From positions 1 to 40,336 of the forward strand of contig JAGNGI010000014.1 in assembly GCA_018002295.1 (NCBI GenBank): 40,336 nt of DNA. Reading direction: 5' to 3'. The stretch is from Fidelibacterota bacterium (GTDB lineage Bacteria; Fidelibacterota; UBA2242). Position numbers and translations under genes: made by a program. The notes beneath the pieces are model-generated. The model had not been told where the DNA came from. It did not search any database and saw only the letters and a list, made by a program, of their open reading frames with translations. Of the stretch, positions 25,225-34,128 are shown in pieces; the first letter of the stretch is position 1, and each line of letters opens with the position of its first letter.

Positions 25225-25980
25225 ATGTATCCTGAACTTCTGCATATCGGTCCGGTGACTATTTATACTTATGGTCTAATGATGGCGATCGCTTTTATTG
25301 TTTGCTATTTGATATTTCGAGCCGAGACTAAAAAACTCGGCGATAATCCTGATTTCGCCAGTAATGTTGTATTTTGGGCGGCAATCGGTGGCATTGTCGG
25401 GGCTAAATTATTTTATCTACTGGAAAATATTCCGGATTTATTAGCTGATCCGAAAGGGATGATCTTTTCCGGTTCCGGGCTTGTATTTCACGGTGGATTG
25501 ATCGGTGGGACAATTGCCGTGATTCTGGTTTTACGCCGCTCGCAAAAAAGTATTGGCGTTTACGCTGACATCATTGGTCCATTGCTTTTAATCGGGCAGG
25601 GTATAGGGCGTATCGGCTGTTTTTTTGCCGGTTGTTGCCATGGTAAAGCCTGTGATTTACCCTGGGCAGTAACTTTTCCTAATGCTTCACCGCCGGCTAA
25701 TTATCCGGTGCATCCGACTCAGCTTTATGAGGCTTTCTTGAACTTTGCTTTTTATTTTATCTTGGTAAAAGTAATTCGCCCCAAAACAACCAAAGTCGGG
25801 CAAACTATGGCAATCTACTTGATGTTCGCCGGACTGGAACGCTTCCTGATTGAATTTGTCCGAGTCAATCCGCGCGTTTGGCGGAATCTCACCAGCGCCC
25901 AGTTTACTTCTATTGGATTATTCTGTGCCGGATTAATAATTCTCCTATTCTTTGCCAGAACTCCTAAGAAAAGTGTTTAA
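25225..25980 (+). CDS. lgt: prolipoprotein diacylglyceryl transferase
   Basis: Transfers diacylglycerol from phosphatidylglycerol to the lipobox Cys of prolipoproteins in the inner membrane. 251 residues with several membrane helices and the family signature GRIGCFFAGCCHGKACDLPW, with HPTQLYEAFLNF and MFAGLERFLIEFVR further on. This implies lipoprotein export. AGGTGG precedes the ATG. The stop codon lies within a 16-base palindrome. Confidence 0.95.
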   Translation: MYPELLHIGPVTIYTYGLMMAIAFIVCYLIFRAETKKLGDNPDFASNVVFWAAIGGIVGAKLFYLLENIPDLLADPKGMIFSGSGLVFHGGLIGGTIAVILVLRRSQKSIGVYADIIGPLLLIGQGIGRIGCFFAGCCHGKACDLPWAVTFPNASPPANYPVHPTQLYEAFLNFAFYFILVKVIRPKTTKVGQTMAIYLMFAGLERFLIEFVRVNPRVWRNLTSAQFTSIGLFCAGLIILLFFARTPKKSV

Positions 25981-26142
25981 AAGTACTTTTAAGTCCACTT
26001 TAATTCTCTTAAGTGCTTTTAAGAAATTAAAATACATCCGTAATATTCCGTCCCAAACATGCCTTCATGCCTTAAAACTTTTTTTCGACACCGATTTTCT
26101 TAATAGCGCTTAAAAGCACTTATCAGCACTTAACAACACTTG
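25977..26142. repeat. cluster of near-palindromic CTTAAAAGYACTT motifs between lgt and polA
   Basis: Three related sites: TTAAAAGTACTTTTAA (25977-25992, perfect palindrome), CTTAAGTGCTTTTAAG (26008-26023, the complement of CTTAAAAGCACTTAAG) and CTTAAAAGCACTTA (26109-26122). Two half-sites, GCACTTA at 26126 and ACACTT at 26137, follow at 10- and 11-base steps. The consensus CTTAAAAGYACTT could be a regulator or nucleoid-protein binding array, or part of the lgt terminator. The 226-base space 25981-26206 contains nothing else recognisable. Confidence 0.6.
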
Positions 26143-26206
26143 CTCAACTTTTCACTGAAATCGTTTGGCAAATTGCCAGTTAATGATTAAAATTTTCCAT
26201 ATTTTT

Positions 26207-28900
26207 ATGGAGAAGAAGGAAACATTATTTTTAATAGATGGGTCGGCTTTAGCGTACCGTTCTTACTTTGGGACCATTCGCAGCCGTTTGGCGACTTCCC
26301 GAGGGAAACCGACTGGCGCGGTATTCGCTTTCGTTAATTCATTGAAACGCATCCTCGAGGAAGTCAAACCCGATTATCTGGCTATAGTTTTCGATGCTCC
26401 GGAGAAGACGTTCCGCCATCAGATTTATACCGATTATAAAGCTACCCGCGAAGCGATGCCGGAAGACTTAGTGGCTCAATTGCCGGTTATGTTTGAAATC
26501 GTTAAGGCGATGAATATTCCGATGCTCACTGTACCTGGCTATGAAGCTGATGACGTGATTGGTACGCTTGCCAAAGCCGCCAAAAACAAAGGCTTGCAGG
26601 TTTTCGTGGTTACTGGTGATAAAGATTTTATGCAATTGGTGGATGATGATATTTTGGTCTATAAACCGGCTTCCGGACAGAAAGAGGTTGAGATTCTCGA
26701 TAAAAATGCGGTAGTCAGCAAATTAGGTGTTCAGCCCGACCAAATTACTGATTACCTCGGTCTGGTTGGCGATCCTTCCGACAATATTCCAGGGATTAAG
26801 GGCATTGGTCCTGCTAAGGCACAACCACTTTTGGCTAAATTTGGCTCCCTTGAAAAAGTGATCGAACAGGCTGAATCAATCGGCAACCCTCGCCTAACAG
26901 AAACGATAAAAAATGGGGCGGAGATTGCCCGGCTTTCTAAACAATTAGCCACGATTAAAACTGATGTTCCGCTAGATATTAATATTGAGTCGTTAAAAAT
27001 TAAACCGGTCAATCAGGCGGAACTGGAGCGTATTTATCGCGAACTTGAATTCTACTCGTTAATCGAAACAAAACCCGAAGTCTCAGAGGCCGTCAAACCG
27101 GATAAACATTACCAAACCATCCAGACTCAGGCGGAAGTGCGCGAGCTGGTAAAAAACTTACTTAACAAAGAATTATTATCGGTTGATCTGGAAACGACTT
27201 CAATTAATCCAATGATGGCTGAAATCGTCGGAGTTGCGCTTTGCTGGGAAGCCCACTCCGGGGTTTATTTGCCGATCAGACATCCGGCAATGGCTGACCA
27301 GCTTTTCGCTCAAACCGATAATTCAGCATGGTTAGCGGAGCTTAAGCCGCTTTTAGATAATGAGCAAATCGTTAAATGTGGGCAGAATCTGAAATACGAT
27401 ATGCTGATTTTGCGCCGCAACGGCATTGAATTGCGCGGCAAGATCTTCGATACTATGGTAGCCGCCTTCCTGATTCAACCCGATACTCGCTCTTACAAAC
27501 TCGATAAATTGAGTCAGTATTATTTGAATTATAAAATGCAGTCAATCGAAGAATTGATCGGAAACGGCAAAGATCAATTGAATATGGAGCAGGTTGATAT
27601 TGATAAAGTGACATTCTATGCCGTCGAAGACGCCGATGTTGTTTTACAACTGGTACCGATATTCGAAGAGAAGCTAAAGGCTGATCAACTCTGGCAAGTT
27701 TTTGAAGAGATCGAAATGCCTCTCGTTCCGGTTTTAATGCAACTGGAATTAAACGGCGTTTATCTAGATGTGAAAAGTTTGAAGGAAATGTCACGCAATC
27801 TGGAAGTCCAAATTGATGCCATTATGCGACGAATTTATGATCTGGCAGGTGTCGAGTTCAATATCAATTCTCCCAAACAACTCGGCGAAATCCTATTCGA
27901 AAAACTGAACCTACCTAAAATCCGCGGAAATTCGACCGATGTTAGCGTTCTGGAGAAATTAAAGCATAAACATCCTCTGCCGTCTGCCGTGCTTGAATAT
28001 CGCGGTTTAGTGAAATTAAAGAACACTTATTTAGATACTTTGCCACTTCTGGTTAACCAAAAAACTGGGCGGATCCATAGTTCATTCAATCAAACTATGG
28101 CGGCAACCGGACGTTTGAGTAGTAGCGACCCGAATTTCCAGAATATTCCGATTCGCACCGACGTTGGTCGCGAGATTCGTCGAGCGTTTATTCCTCAGCA
28201 AACCGGTTGGAAAATTTTATCAGCCGATTATTCTCAAATTGAACTACGGATAATGGCGCATTTATCCGGTGATGCCGAACTCAGACGCGCCTTTCAGGAA
28301 GGAGTAGATGTGCATGCCCGCACGGCAGCCCTGGTTTATGGCGTTCCCGAAAAAGATGTCTTGCCGGAAATGCGCAGAATAGCCAAAGTCGTTAACTTCG
28401 GCATTATGTACGGCGCTGGTCCATTTCGAATGTCAGAAGAGCTCGGGATTTCACGTTCCGATGCAAATCAGCTCATTGAACAATATTTCCGCACTTATCC
28501 CGGCATTAATGATTATATAATAAAAACAATCGCCGAAGCCCGGCAAAATACTTACGTAAAAACCTTAACCGGTCGGCGACGCTATGTTCCCGATATTAAT
28601 AGTGAAAATAAAAATGTGCGGGAAGCCGCTGAACGCGTGGCAATTAATATGCCGATTCAAGGCACAGCCGCCGATATGATCAAAATCGCGATGATTAGAA
28701 TTCAGCGTCAATTAACTAAAGAAAAATTCAAATCAATGATGATACTCCAGATTCACGATGAACTTTTATTTGAAGTTCATCCGGATGAATTGGAACGTCT
28801 TCGTCAAATAGTCACTACCGAAATGGAAAACGCTTTACCTCTGGATGTTCCGGTTAAGGTAGATATTGGAGTTGGTAATTCATGGTATGAGGCGCATTAA
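26207..28900 (+). CDS. polA: DNA polymerase I
   Basis: 897 residues with three domains. The 5'-3' exonuclease is at 1-290 (LFLIDGSALAYRSYF, VPGYEADDVIGTLA, GVPGDPSDN-like LVGDPSDNIPGIKGIG). The 3'-5' proofreading domain is at about 310-490, with its catalytic residues intact (VDLETTS, NLKYDML, YAVEDAD). The polymerase has motif A DYSQIELRIMAHLSGD, motif B RRIAKVVNFGIMYG and motif C QIHDELLFE. ATG 26207 gives the usual N-terminus; an in-frame start at 26165 would add 14 atypical residues. The last base of its stop is the first base of the next gene. Confidence 0.95.
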   Translation: MEKKETLFLIDGSALAYRSYFGTIRSRLATSRGKPTGAVFAFVNSLKRILEEVKPDYLAIVFDAPEKTFRHQIYTDYKATREAMPEDLVAQLPVMFEIVKAMNIPMLTVPGYEADDVIGTLAKAAKNKGLQVFVVTGDKDFMQLVDDDILVYKPASGQKEVEILDKNAVVSKLGVQPDQITDYLGLVGDPSDNIPGIKGIGPAKAQPLLAKFGSLEKVIEQAESIGNPRLTETIKNGAEIARLSKQLATIKTDVPLDINIESLKIKPVNQAELERIYRELEFYSLIETKPEVSEAVKPDKHYQTIQTQAEVRELVKNLLNKELLSVDLETTSINPMMAEIVGVALCWEAHSGVYLPIRHPAMADQLFAQTDNSAWLAELKPLLDNEQIVKCGQNLKYDMLILRRNGIELRGKIFDTMVAAFLIQPDTRSYKLDKLSQYYLNYKMQSIEELIGNGKDQLNMEQVDIDKVTFYAVEDADVVLQLVPIFEEKLKADQLWQVFEEIEMPLVPVLMQLELNGVYLDVKSLKEMSRNLEVQIDAIMRRIYDLAGVEFNINSPKQLGEILFEKLNLPKIRGNSTDVSVLEKLKHKHPLPSAVLEYRGLVKLKNTYLDTLPLLVNQKTGRIHSSFNQTMAATGRLSSSDPNFQNIPIRTDVGREIRRAFIPQQTGWKILSADYSQIELRIMAHLSGDAELRRAFQEGVDVHARTAALVYGVPEKDVLPEMRRIAKVVNFGIMYGAGPFRMSEELGISRSDANQLIEQYFRTYPGINDYIIKTIAEARQNTYVKTLTGRRRYVPDINSENKNVREAAERVAINMPIQGTAADMIKIAMIRIQRQLTKEKFKSMMILQIHDELLFEVHPDELERLRQIVTTEMENALPLDVPVKVDIGVGNSWYEAH

Positions 28901-29823
28901 TGGAAGCTTCTATTACGCTTAGAAATGTAAGCAAATTTTTCAAGAAGAAATATGTTCTGAGTAATCTGACTCTCGGCATCGAAAAAAATACATTTTTTGC
29001 TATAATTGGCAGGAATGGAGCAGGGAAGTCTATTCTTTTGAGAGTAATATCAACTTTTATGGCACCGGATGCGGGCGAAGTTTTTATCAACGGCGAAGAT
29101 ATTGCCAAATCCCCGCAAATGGCTAAAAATTGTATCGGTTATCTACCTGATCACGATATTCATAACCGCTGGATTACCGGCTGGGAAAATCTCAGAGCGC
29201 GGGCTGAACTACTGGAAATACCTCAGTCTCGTTTCAAAGAGATTTGTGAGCCTCTTATCAAAGACTTCAATTTACAGGAAGTGCTGGATGAATATCCGGT
29301 GACTTATTCACGCGGCGCTAAGCGCTGTCTTGACCTTGTTCTGGTTTTGCTCGGCGACCCGCAGATATTAATTTTAGACGAACCAACTTTAGGCTTGGAT
29401 TACCAGAACCGCACATCGTTATTTAAATACTTACTCTCCGTTAAAAACCACAAGACGATTATCGTCGCGTCAAATGAATTTATAGAAGTTCAAACTCTTG
29501 CTGAACGCTGGATTGTTCTGGACTATGGGAAAATTAGATTCGACGGTACTCTCGAAAAAATGTTAACCCGAATAGATGTGCCATTTTCCGGGGAAATTAT
29601 CTTGCGCAAAAAAGATGAGACTTTACTGGAAAAAATTAAGGAATCGGATAATTTTTCTAAAGTCTATAATCTGGATTTAACCATCCAGCTGACTTTTGAA
29701 AGACTCCAAGATTTCTATGCCGTACTGGCTACGATTCCCGCTGAAAATCTGGTCGGAGTAAATATCCAGTCTCTAAGTATCGCTGAATTTATTAACCGTT
29801 TATTATCTGATGAAGAGTTTTAG
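28900..29823 (+). CDS. ABC transporter ATP-binding protein (ABC-2 exporter type)
   Basis: 307 residues. Walker A GRNGAGKS at 37-44, Walker B ILILDEPTLGLD. The signature is the unusual YSRGAKRCLDLVL instead of LSGGQ, as in ABC-2 exporters that use YSxGxKQR. A C-terminal extension of about 90 residues follows, as in Nod/Nat-type subunits. It pairs with the permease that begins 2 bases after its stop. Substrate unknown. The one-base overlap with polA suggests co-transcription with an unrelated housekeeping gene. Confidence 0.9.
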   Translation: MEASITLRNVSKFFKKKYVLSNLTLGIEKNTFFAIIGRNGAGKSILLRVISTFMAPDAGEVFINGEDIAKSPQMAKNCIGYLPDHDIHNRWITGWENLRARAELLEIPQSRFKEICEPLIKDFNLQEVLDEYPVTYSRGAKRCLDLVLVLLGDPQILILDEPTLGLDYQNRTSLFKYLLSVKNHKTIIVASNEFIEVQTLAERWIVLDYGKIRFDGTLEKMLTRIDVPFSGEIILRKKDETLLEKIKESDNFSKVYNLDLTIQLTFERLQDFYAVLATIPAENLVGVNIQSLSIAEFINRLLSDEEF

Positions 29824-29825
29824 TA

Positions 29826-30572
29826 ATGATATTTAAGAAGATAATGTTAAAGAATGAGTTACGCCTTGATTTGCATAAAATTTTGCTGGGCTTATTTTTC
29901 AATATTATCGGTACTTGTTTAGTGTATTTTGCTCTGGTAACCAGTTTGGGGAAAATTCTGCCGCGAATTGATTACCTCGAGGTTGATAAATTTATATCGT
30001 CTGCGATCATAGGATTTACCAGCGGACTGATGGCGCTAGGATTAGCCAGTTCCTATGTGACGCACTATTTTCAGGACAGCCGCGGTGACCATGGGCGCCT
30101 TCCCGGAATGCCAATCTCACAAATTTATGGCAGTTTTCTGATTCGACTGTGGATAATTCTAATTCTTCATCTGCTTGTTACGACCTTAACCGTTCTGATA
30201 CTTTCGGGGTTTTTCCCCGGATTAGGCAGACTATTACTTTTCTGGATATTTGCAATATTACCGCTTGGTATATTTATCCAGTTAGGTATGTTGATTGGAT
30301 TAGCAGAAGATCGGCGTAATCAGTTTTACTGGATTTTTCTAATACTCGTGCCCCTATTTTTAATGTCCGGGATGATCATTCCAACCCATTTTCATACAGG
30401 ATTTATAAGTAAATTGCTGATGGCTTTGCCATCCACAGTATTAATCGAAGGCGGGCGATCCATTTTAACGCGTCAGCCATTTGAGTTCCTAAACATTTTA
30501 TATTTGATTGTGCTCAATATCTTACTTTTTATTGGTGGGATTTTCTTTTTCAAAAGGAAATTGCAAAATTGA
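29826..30572 (+). CDS. ABC-2 type transporter permease
   Basis: 248 residues with about six hydrophobic helices (for example ILLGLFFNIIGTCLVYFALV, LLLFWIFAILPLGIFIQLGM, FLNILYLIVLNILLFIGGIF), as expected for an ABC-2 permease. Directly downstream of the ATPase gene, which it should complement in an exporter of lipid, glycan or drug-like substrates. The specificity is not visible. Confidence 0.8.
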   Translation: MIFKKIMLKNELRLDLHKILLGLFFNIIGTCLVYFALVTSLGKILPRIDYLEVDKFISSAIIGFTSGLMALGLASSYVTHYFQDSRGDHGRLPGMPISQIYGSFLIRLWIILILHLLVTTLTVLILSGFFPGLGRLLLFWIFAILPLGIFIQLGMLIGLAEDRRNQFYWIFLILVPLFLMSGMIIPTHFHTGFISKLLMALPSTVLIEGGRSILTRQPFEFLNILYLIVLNILLFIGGIFFFKRKLQN

Positions 30573-31030
30573 GAGCCTATTTAGCTGGTGCGATTGAATA
30601 CGCCCCCGACCACGGGAAGGTCTGGCGGACAGAAATGGAAAAGTTTTTACAGGAAGAGTTCGGACATTCCTGTTATAATCCTTTGATTGAGGAACATAAA
30701 TATTTAACACCTGACGAATCGCGTAATTTCCGCGGATATAAACAAACTGATCCTTTGCGTTTTCAGCAAATTGTCCGGAAATTGATTCGAGGTGATTTGC
30801 GAGCATTGGAGACCAAAATAGATTATGTTATTTGCAATTGGGACAAATACGCCGTGAAGGGTGGAGGCACCTATGGCGAGGTAACCTATGCTTTTTACCA
30901 TAATATTCCGGTTTATTTAGCTTCAGAGTTTCCGATAATCGAAATCAGTGGCTGGATTATCGGCTGTGCCACTAAAATTTTCTCTTCGTTCAATGAATTA
31001 AAAGAATATTTAAAAATAACATATAAATAA
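30569..31030 (+). CDS. nucleoside 2-deoxyribosyltransferase-like protein
   Basis: 153 residues starting at TTG 30569, which overlaps the permease stop (TTGA) and has AAAGGAAA upstream. MRAYLAGAIEYAPDHGKVWR and the C-terminal GGGTYGEVTYAFYHNIPVYL are the ligand-binding ends of the nucleoside 2-deoxyribosyltransferase/DUF4406-like fold, and a middle Asp (KIDYVICNWD) fits the fold. It may cleave or transfer a deoxyribosyl group in nucleotide salvage, but related proteins include non-catalytic ones. Confidence 0.75.
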   Translation: MRAYLAGAIEYAPDHGKVWRTEMEKFLQEEFGHSCYNPLIEEHKYLTPDESRNFRGYKQTDPLRFQQIVRKLIRGDLRALETKIDYVICNWDKYAVKGGGTYGEVTYAFYHNIPVYLASEFPIIEISGWIIGCATKIFSSFNELKEYLKITYK

Positions 31031-31081
31031 AAATTAAAAAGATGAAAGCCATCTCGATAAAAAAATATGATTGGATAGAAT

Positions 31082-32203
31082 ATGCATTTTCCGCAAAACA
31101 CAACCATCGCAGAAGTAGACCTCAATAATCTTCGCTATAACTATCAAAATATAAAACAAAAAGTTGCACCTGCTCAAATTATGGCGGTTGTCAAAGCCAA
31201 TGCCTATGGTCATGGTGCGGTTCCTATCGCTCAATGTCTGCGAGATCAAGGTGTCCAATACTTTGCGGTAGCGCGTCTGTGCGAAGCAATGGAACTAATC
31301 CAATCGGGCATCGGCGGGGAAATTTTGATTTTCGGAACACTCTACGATGAAGAAGCATCCTTTGCGATCGCGCATAATATCCGAATAACCGTAACCCGTG
31401 CAGAAGATTTCGTAACCTATGACCGCTTGGCGGGCGCTTTGCAGAAAGTTGCGAAAGTGCACGTCAAAATTGATACTGGAATGGGACGAGTCGGATTACC
31501 GGCTATTCAGGCTTTTGATCTTATCAAAGCCTCTCGAAAATTGAAAAACATTGAAATAGAAGGTATTTGTACCCATTTTGCAACTGCTGATAGCCGTGAC
31601 AAAACCTTTGCGTATGAACAATTAGCCCGCTTTAATCAAATTATAAAGCAACTACGTCAAACTGGGATAACTTCCCCGCTCATTCATGCCGCCAATAGCG
31701 GCGCCATTCTGGATCTGCCGGAAACCTATTTTGATATGGTGCGGCCTGGAATTACGCTTTATGGTCATTATCCTTCGTTAGAAACCAGCGAATCTATCCC
31801 ACTCCGCCAGGTAATGTCTTTGAAGACTCGGGTTGCCCAGATTAGAGAAGTGCCAGGGGGAACCAGCATTAGCTACGGACGTCTTTATTTTACAAAGAAA
31901 GTAACTCGTATTGCCGTCCTGAATATCGGCTATGCCGATGGAATGCCCCGAGCCTTTTCCAATAAAGGACAGGTAATGATCAAAGGTCAGCTTTTTCCGA
32001 TAATAGGAGCCGTCACAATGGATCAATTGATGGTAGAAGTCGGCGACGCCGATGTCAAGCCTGGTGATGAAGTATTGATCTGGGGCAATTCACCCGATGG
32101 CATATTATCCGCTACTCAAGTAGCCGCGAAGGCTGGGATGCTGATCTATGAACTATGTTGTGCCGTTGCTCCGCGTATCCCGCGGGTTTATTTAAATGTC
32201 TGA
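31082..32203 (+). CDS. alr: alanine racemase
   Basis: PLP enzyme making D-alanine for peptidoglycan. 373 residues with the PLP lysine Lys38 in VVKANAYGHG, HAANSGAILDLP, the C-terminal-domain catalytic Tyr265 in ISYGRLYFTKK, and NIGYADGMPR. Length is standard. The ribosome site before ATG 31082 is weak (GGATAG). Its 3' end overlaps the convergent HAD gene by 16 bases. Confidence 0.95.
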   Translation: MHFPQNTTIAEVDLNNLRYNYQNIKQKVAPAQIMAVVKANAYGHGAVPIAQCLRDQGVQYFAVARLCEAMELIQSGIGGEILIFGTLYDEEASFAIAHNIRITVTRAEDFVTYDRLAGALQKVAKVHVKIDTGMGRVGLPAIQAFDLIKASRKLKNIEIEGICTHFATADSRDKTFAYEQLARFNQIIKQLRQTGITSPLIHAANSGAILDLPETYFDMVRPGITLYGHYPSLETSESIPLRQVMSLKTRVAQIREVPGGTSISYGRLYFTKKVTRIAVLNIGYADGMPRAFSNKGQVMIKGQLFPIIGAVTMDQLMVEVGDADVKPGDEVLIWGNSPDGILSATQVAAKAGMLIYELCCAVAPRIPRVYLNV

Positions 32204-32874
32204 ATCTCTTGCTTAAGAATTTTTAATAAATCAGAAAAATTGTCAATCATATAATCGGGATGATACTCTTGCAGTATTTCTATATCTCGATAACCATATT
32301 TAACGACAACAACCGGCGCCCCAATTGAATGAGCGGCAAGTATATCGTTTTCACTGTCGCCGACGATTAGAATTTGCGCGGCAGTCAGATTAAACTTTTG
32401 CATAACATAAAGCAATTGCCCCGGGTCGGGTTTACGTGAAGGTAGTAAATCGCCCCCGATTATTAGCTGGAAGTATTTCTCGATGTCCAATTGTCTTAAG
32501 ATTTGGACACAAAAGTCATGACTCTTATTGGAAACTACTACTAATGTATAATCCTGTAATTCGGCCAGGGTTTCGCGCACACCGGGAAATAGACGAGAGC
32601 GATCGGTTAAATGAGATGAATAAAAATCCTTATATTGGGCGACAATCTCAGCCAGATAGTTTGGATCAATCGGTTCACTAATTGAATTTTCGACTGCTCG
32701 TCTGACTAGGTCTTCGACTCCATCGCCCAAATACCTCAGGCACTGCTCATAAGTGATGGGTTTCAAGCCATAAATTTCCATTGTGGAGTTTACCGCGGCT
32801 AAAATATCAGCAGCAGTATCAACCAGAGTACCATCAAGATCAAAGATAATAGATTTAATCGAATGAATTTTCAT
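32188..32874 (-). CDS. HAD-family hydrolase, phosphoglycolate phosphatase-like
   Basis: 228 residues. HAD motif I SIIFDLDGTLVDTAADI, motif II VVVSNKSHDF, motif III lysine in PSRKPDPGQL and motif IV VGDSENDILAAHSIG are all present, with a helical cap between residues 18 and 80. This is the Gph/PGPase-like subgroup. The substrate may be 2-phosphoglycolate or a nucleotide by-product. The start at ATG 32874 gives the normal N-terminus; a longer frame to 32940 adds an unconserved extension. No good ribosome site is seen. Confidence 0.87.
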   Translation of the reverse strand: MKIHSIKSIIFDLDGTLVDTAADILAAVNSTMEIYGLKPITYEQCLRYLGDGVEDLVRRAVENSISEPIDPNYLAEIVAQYKDFYSSHLTDRSRLFPGVRETLAELQDYTLVVVSNKSHDFCVQILRQLDIEKYFQLIIGGDLLPSRKPDPGQLLYVMQKFNLTAAQILIVGDSENDILAAHSIGAPVVVVKYGYRDIEILQEYHPDYMIDNFSDLLKILKQEIQTFK

Positions 32875-32935
32875 AGTGGCAAATATAATTAGATAGCAGG
32901 CATTTCGACAAACCTTCCGTAGTATCAAAATTGGT

Positions 32936-32993
32936 CTCAATTTTAGAAAGTTAAACCTCTCCGAGGTGGGGAAATATTTTGAGCGAATAATTA
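32936..32993. repeat. extragenic repeat, copy 1
   Basis: Similar over about 55 bases to 40022-40076 (CTCAATTTT.AGAA.GTT.AACCTC, then a small hairpin, then ATATTTT and GAATAA), with a short gap. The hairpin here is ACCTCTCCGAGGT (32955-32967). Both copies lie just upstream of minus-strand genes. Confidence 0.65.
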
Positions 32994-33224
32994 CTACAAA
33001 ACTTCAAGCCCTACAGGCTAATTGAGAATGAATCATAGGTATTTCAGCGCTCACCGCATAGAAGTCGAAGTGTTGTAAAATAAAGGAATCGCAGAAAAGT
33101 AATCCTCGGAGAAAATGAAGAAGAAATTATCTGTTTCCCGAACGTTCATAATGAATTATTAAATTTGATTAATACCTGGAAGAATATCTCCAATAGTTCG
33201 ATATAGTCGTCTGATTAGGTTTTG
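32994..33224. other. intergenic region without recognisable gene
   Basis: The space between the HAD gene start and the tRNA. A small hairpin AGCCCTACAGGCT lies at 33007-33019. I see no open frame with a ribosome site and no RNA gene in it. It may contain the HAD gene promoter. Confidence 0.4.
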
Positions 33225-33297
33225 TGGGCCCCCCGAGATTTGAACTCGGAACCGACGGATTATGAGTCCGGTGCTCTAACCGTTGAGCTAGGGGCCC
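33225..33297 (-). tRNA. tRNA with anticodon CAT (tRNA-Ile2 likely, or tRNA-Met)
   Basis: A cloverleaf of 73 bases on the minus strand. The acceptor stem is GGGCCCC/GGGGCCC, the D-arm is AGCTCAACGGTTAGAGC, the anticodon stem-loop is CGGACTCATAATCCG with anticodon CAT, and the T-arm is CCGAGTTCAAATCTCGG. CCA is not encoded (ACAA follows). CAT is read as AUG, or as AUA after lysidine modification. The short D-loop and the GGCCCC-like acceptor resemble E. coli tRNA-Ile2 more than elongator Met, but sequence alone does not settle it. Confidence 0.88.
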
Positions 33298-33333
33298 TCG
33301 TTTATTAAAAAGCGTTCAGAAATTATCTCAAAT

Positions 33334-34128
33334 TCACTTTTTATCCAAGAAAAAATGCGCATAGTACCAGTTTGTCAATTCGATGAATTCCGCCACGCTT
33401 AGCGTTTCGGCGCGCCGTGATAAGTCAATTGGGCAGGCGGAAATATCAGTCGAAGCCGGTAAATCGAGCGAATTTCGTAAAATTTTTCGTCGGCGGTTGA
33501 AGGCTTTTCGGACCAGTTCATTGAACTGGCGGCGGAATTCCGGGCTATAATTATTCTCAATTGGGACGAGCTTTACCACACTGGAAGTTACTCGTGGAAT
33601 CGGGCGGAAGACCTGTGGTGAAACGTTGAACTCAATTTTCGGTCGGCAGTAGAATTTAGTCATAACGGAAAGAATTCCGTATTCTTTAGTTGCCGGTTGG
33701 GCACAAAGGCGGAGGGCAATTTCTTTTTGAACTAATAAGACAATCCGGTCGAGCCAGTCGGTTATTTCGAAAAGTCGAAAAAGCAACGGGCTGGTGATAT
33801 TATAAGGGATATTGCCGACCATTTTTATTTTTTGATTGCGGTTGAGAAGAGCGCTAAAGTCGAACTTCATGGCGTCGGCATAATAGAGGTGAAAATTTTC
33901 AAATTGCCCTAATTCTTGTTTTAAATAATTAACCAATTCCGGATCGAGTTCGATAGCGTGGATTTCAGCGTTTGATTCCAGCAGAAACCTGGTCAATGCG
34001 CCTTTGCCCGGGCCAATTTCGACGATAATATCATCTCTCTGAGGTTCGATGACGCGGACAATTTTGCGCAGAATATTGGGATCAATCAGAAAATTTTGCC
34101 CAAGTCTTTTTTTAGGATAGTGTTCCAT
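33334..34128 (-). CDS. rsmA: 16S rRNA dimethyladenosine transferase
   Basis: Methylates the two adjacent adenosines in helix 45 of 16S rRNA (KsgA). 264 residues from ATG 34128: KKRLGQNFLIDPN, SAM motif VEIGPGKGALTRFL, catalytic NIPY in GNIPYNITSPLLF, and the C-terminal RRKILRNSL. The start overlaps the tatD stop by one base (TGATG). The tatD-rsmA pairing is widespread. The tRNA(CAU) gene follows 36 bases downstream. Confidence 0.95.
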   Translation of the reverse strand: MEHYPKKRLGQNFLIDPNILRKIVRVIEPQRDDIIVEIGPGKGALTRFLLESNAEIHAIELDPELVNYLKQELGQFENFHLYYADAMKFDFSALLNRNQKIKMVGNIPYNITSPLLFRLFEITDWLDRIVLLVQKEIALRLCAQPATKEYGILSVMTKFYCRPKIEFNVSPQVFRPIPRVTSSVVKLVPIENNYSPEFRRQFNELVRKAFNRRRKILRNSLDLPASTDISACPIDLSRRAETLSVAEFIELTNWYYAHFFLDKK

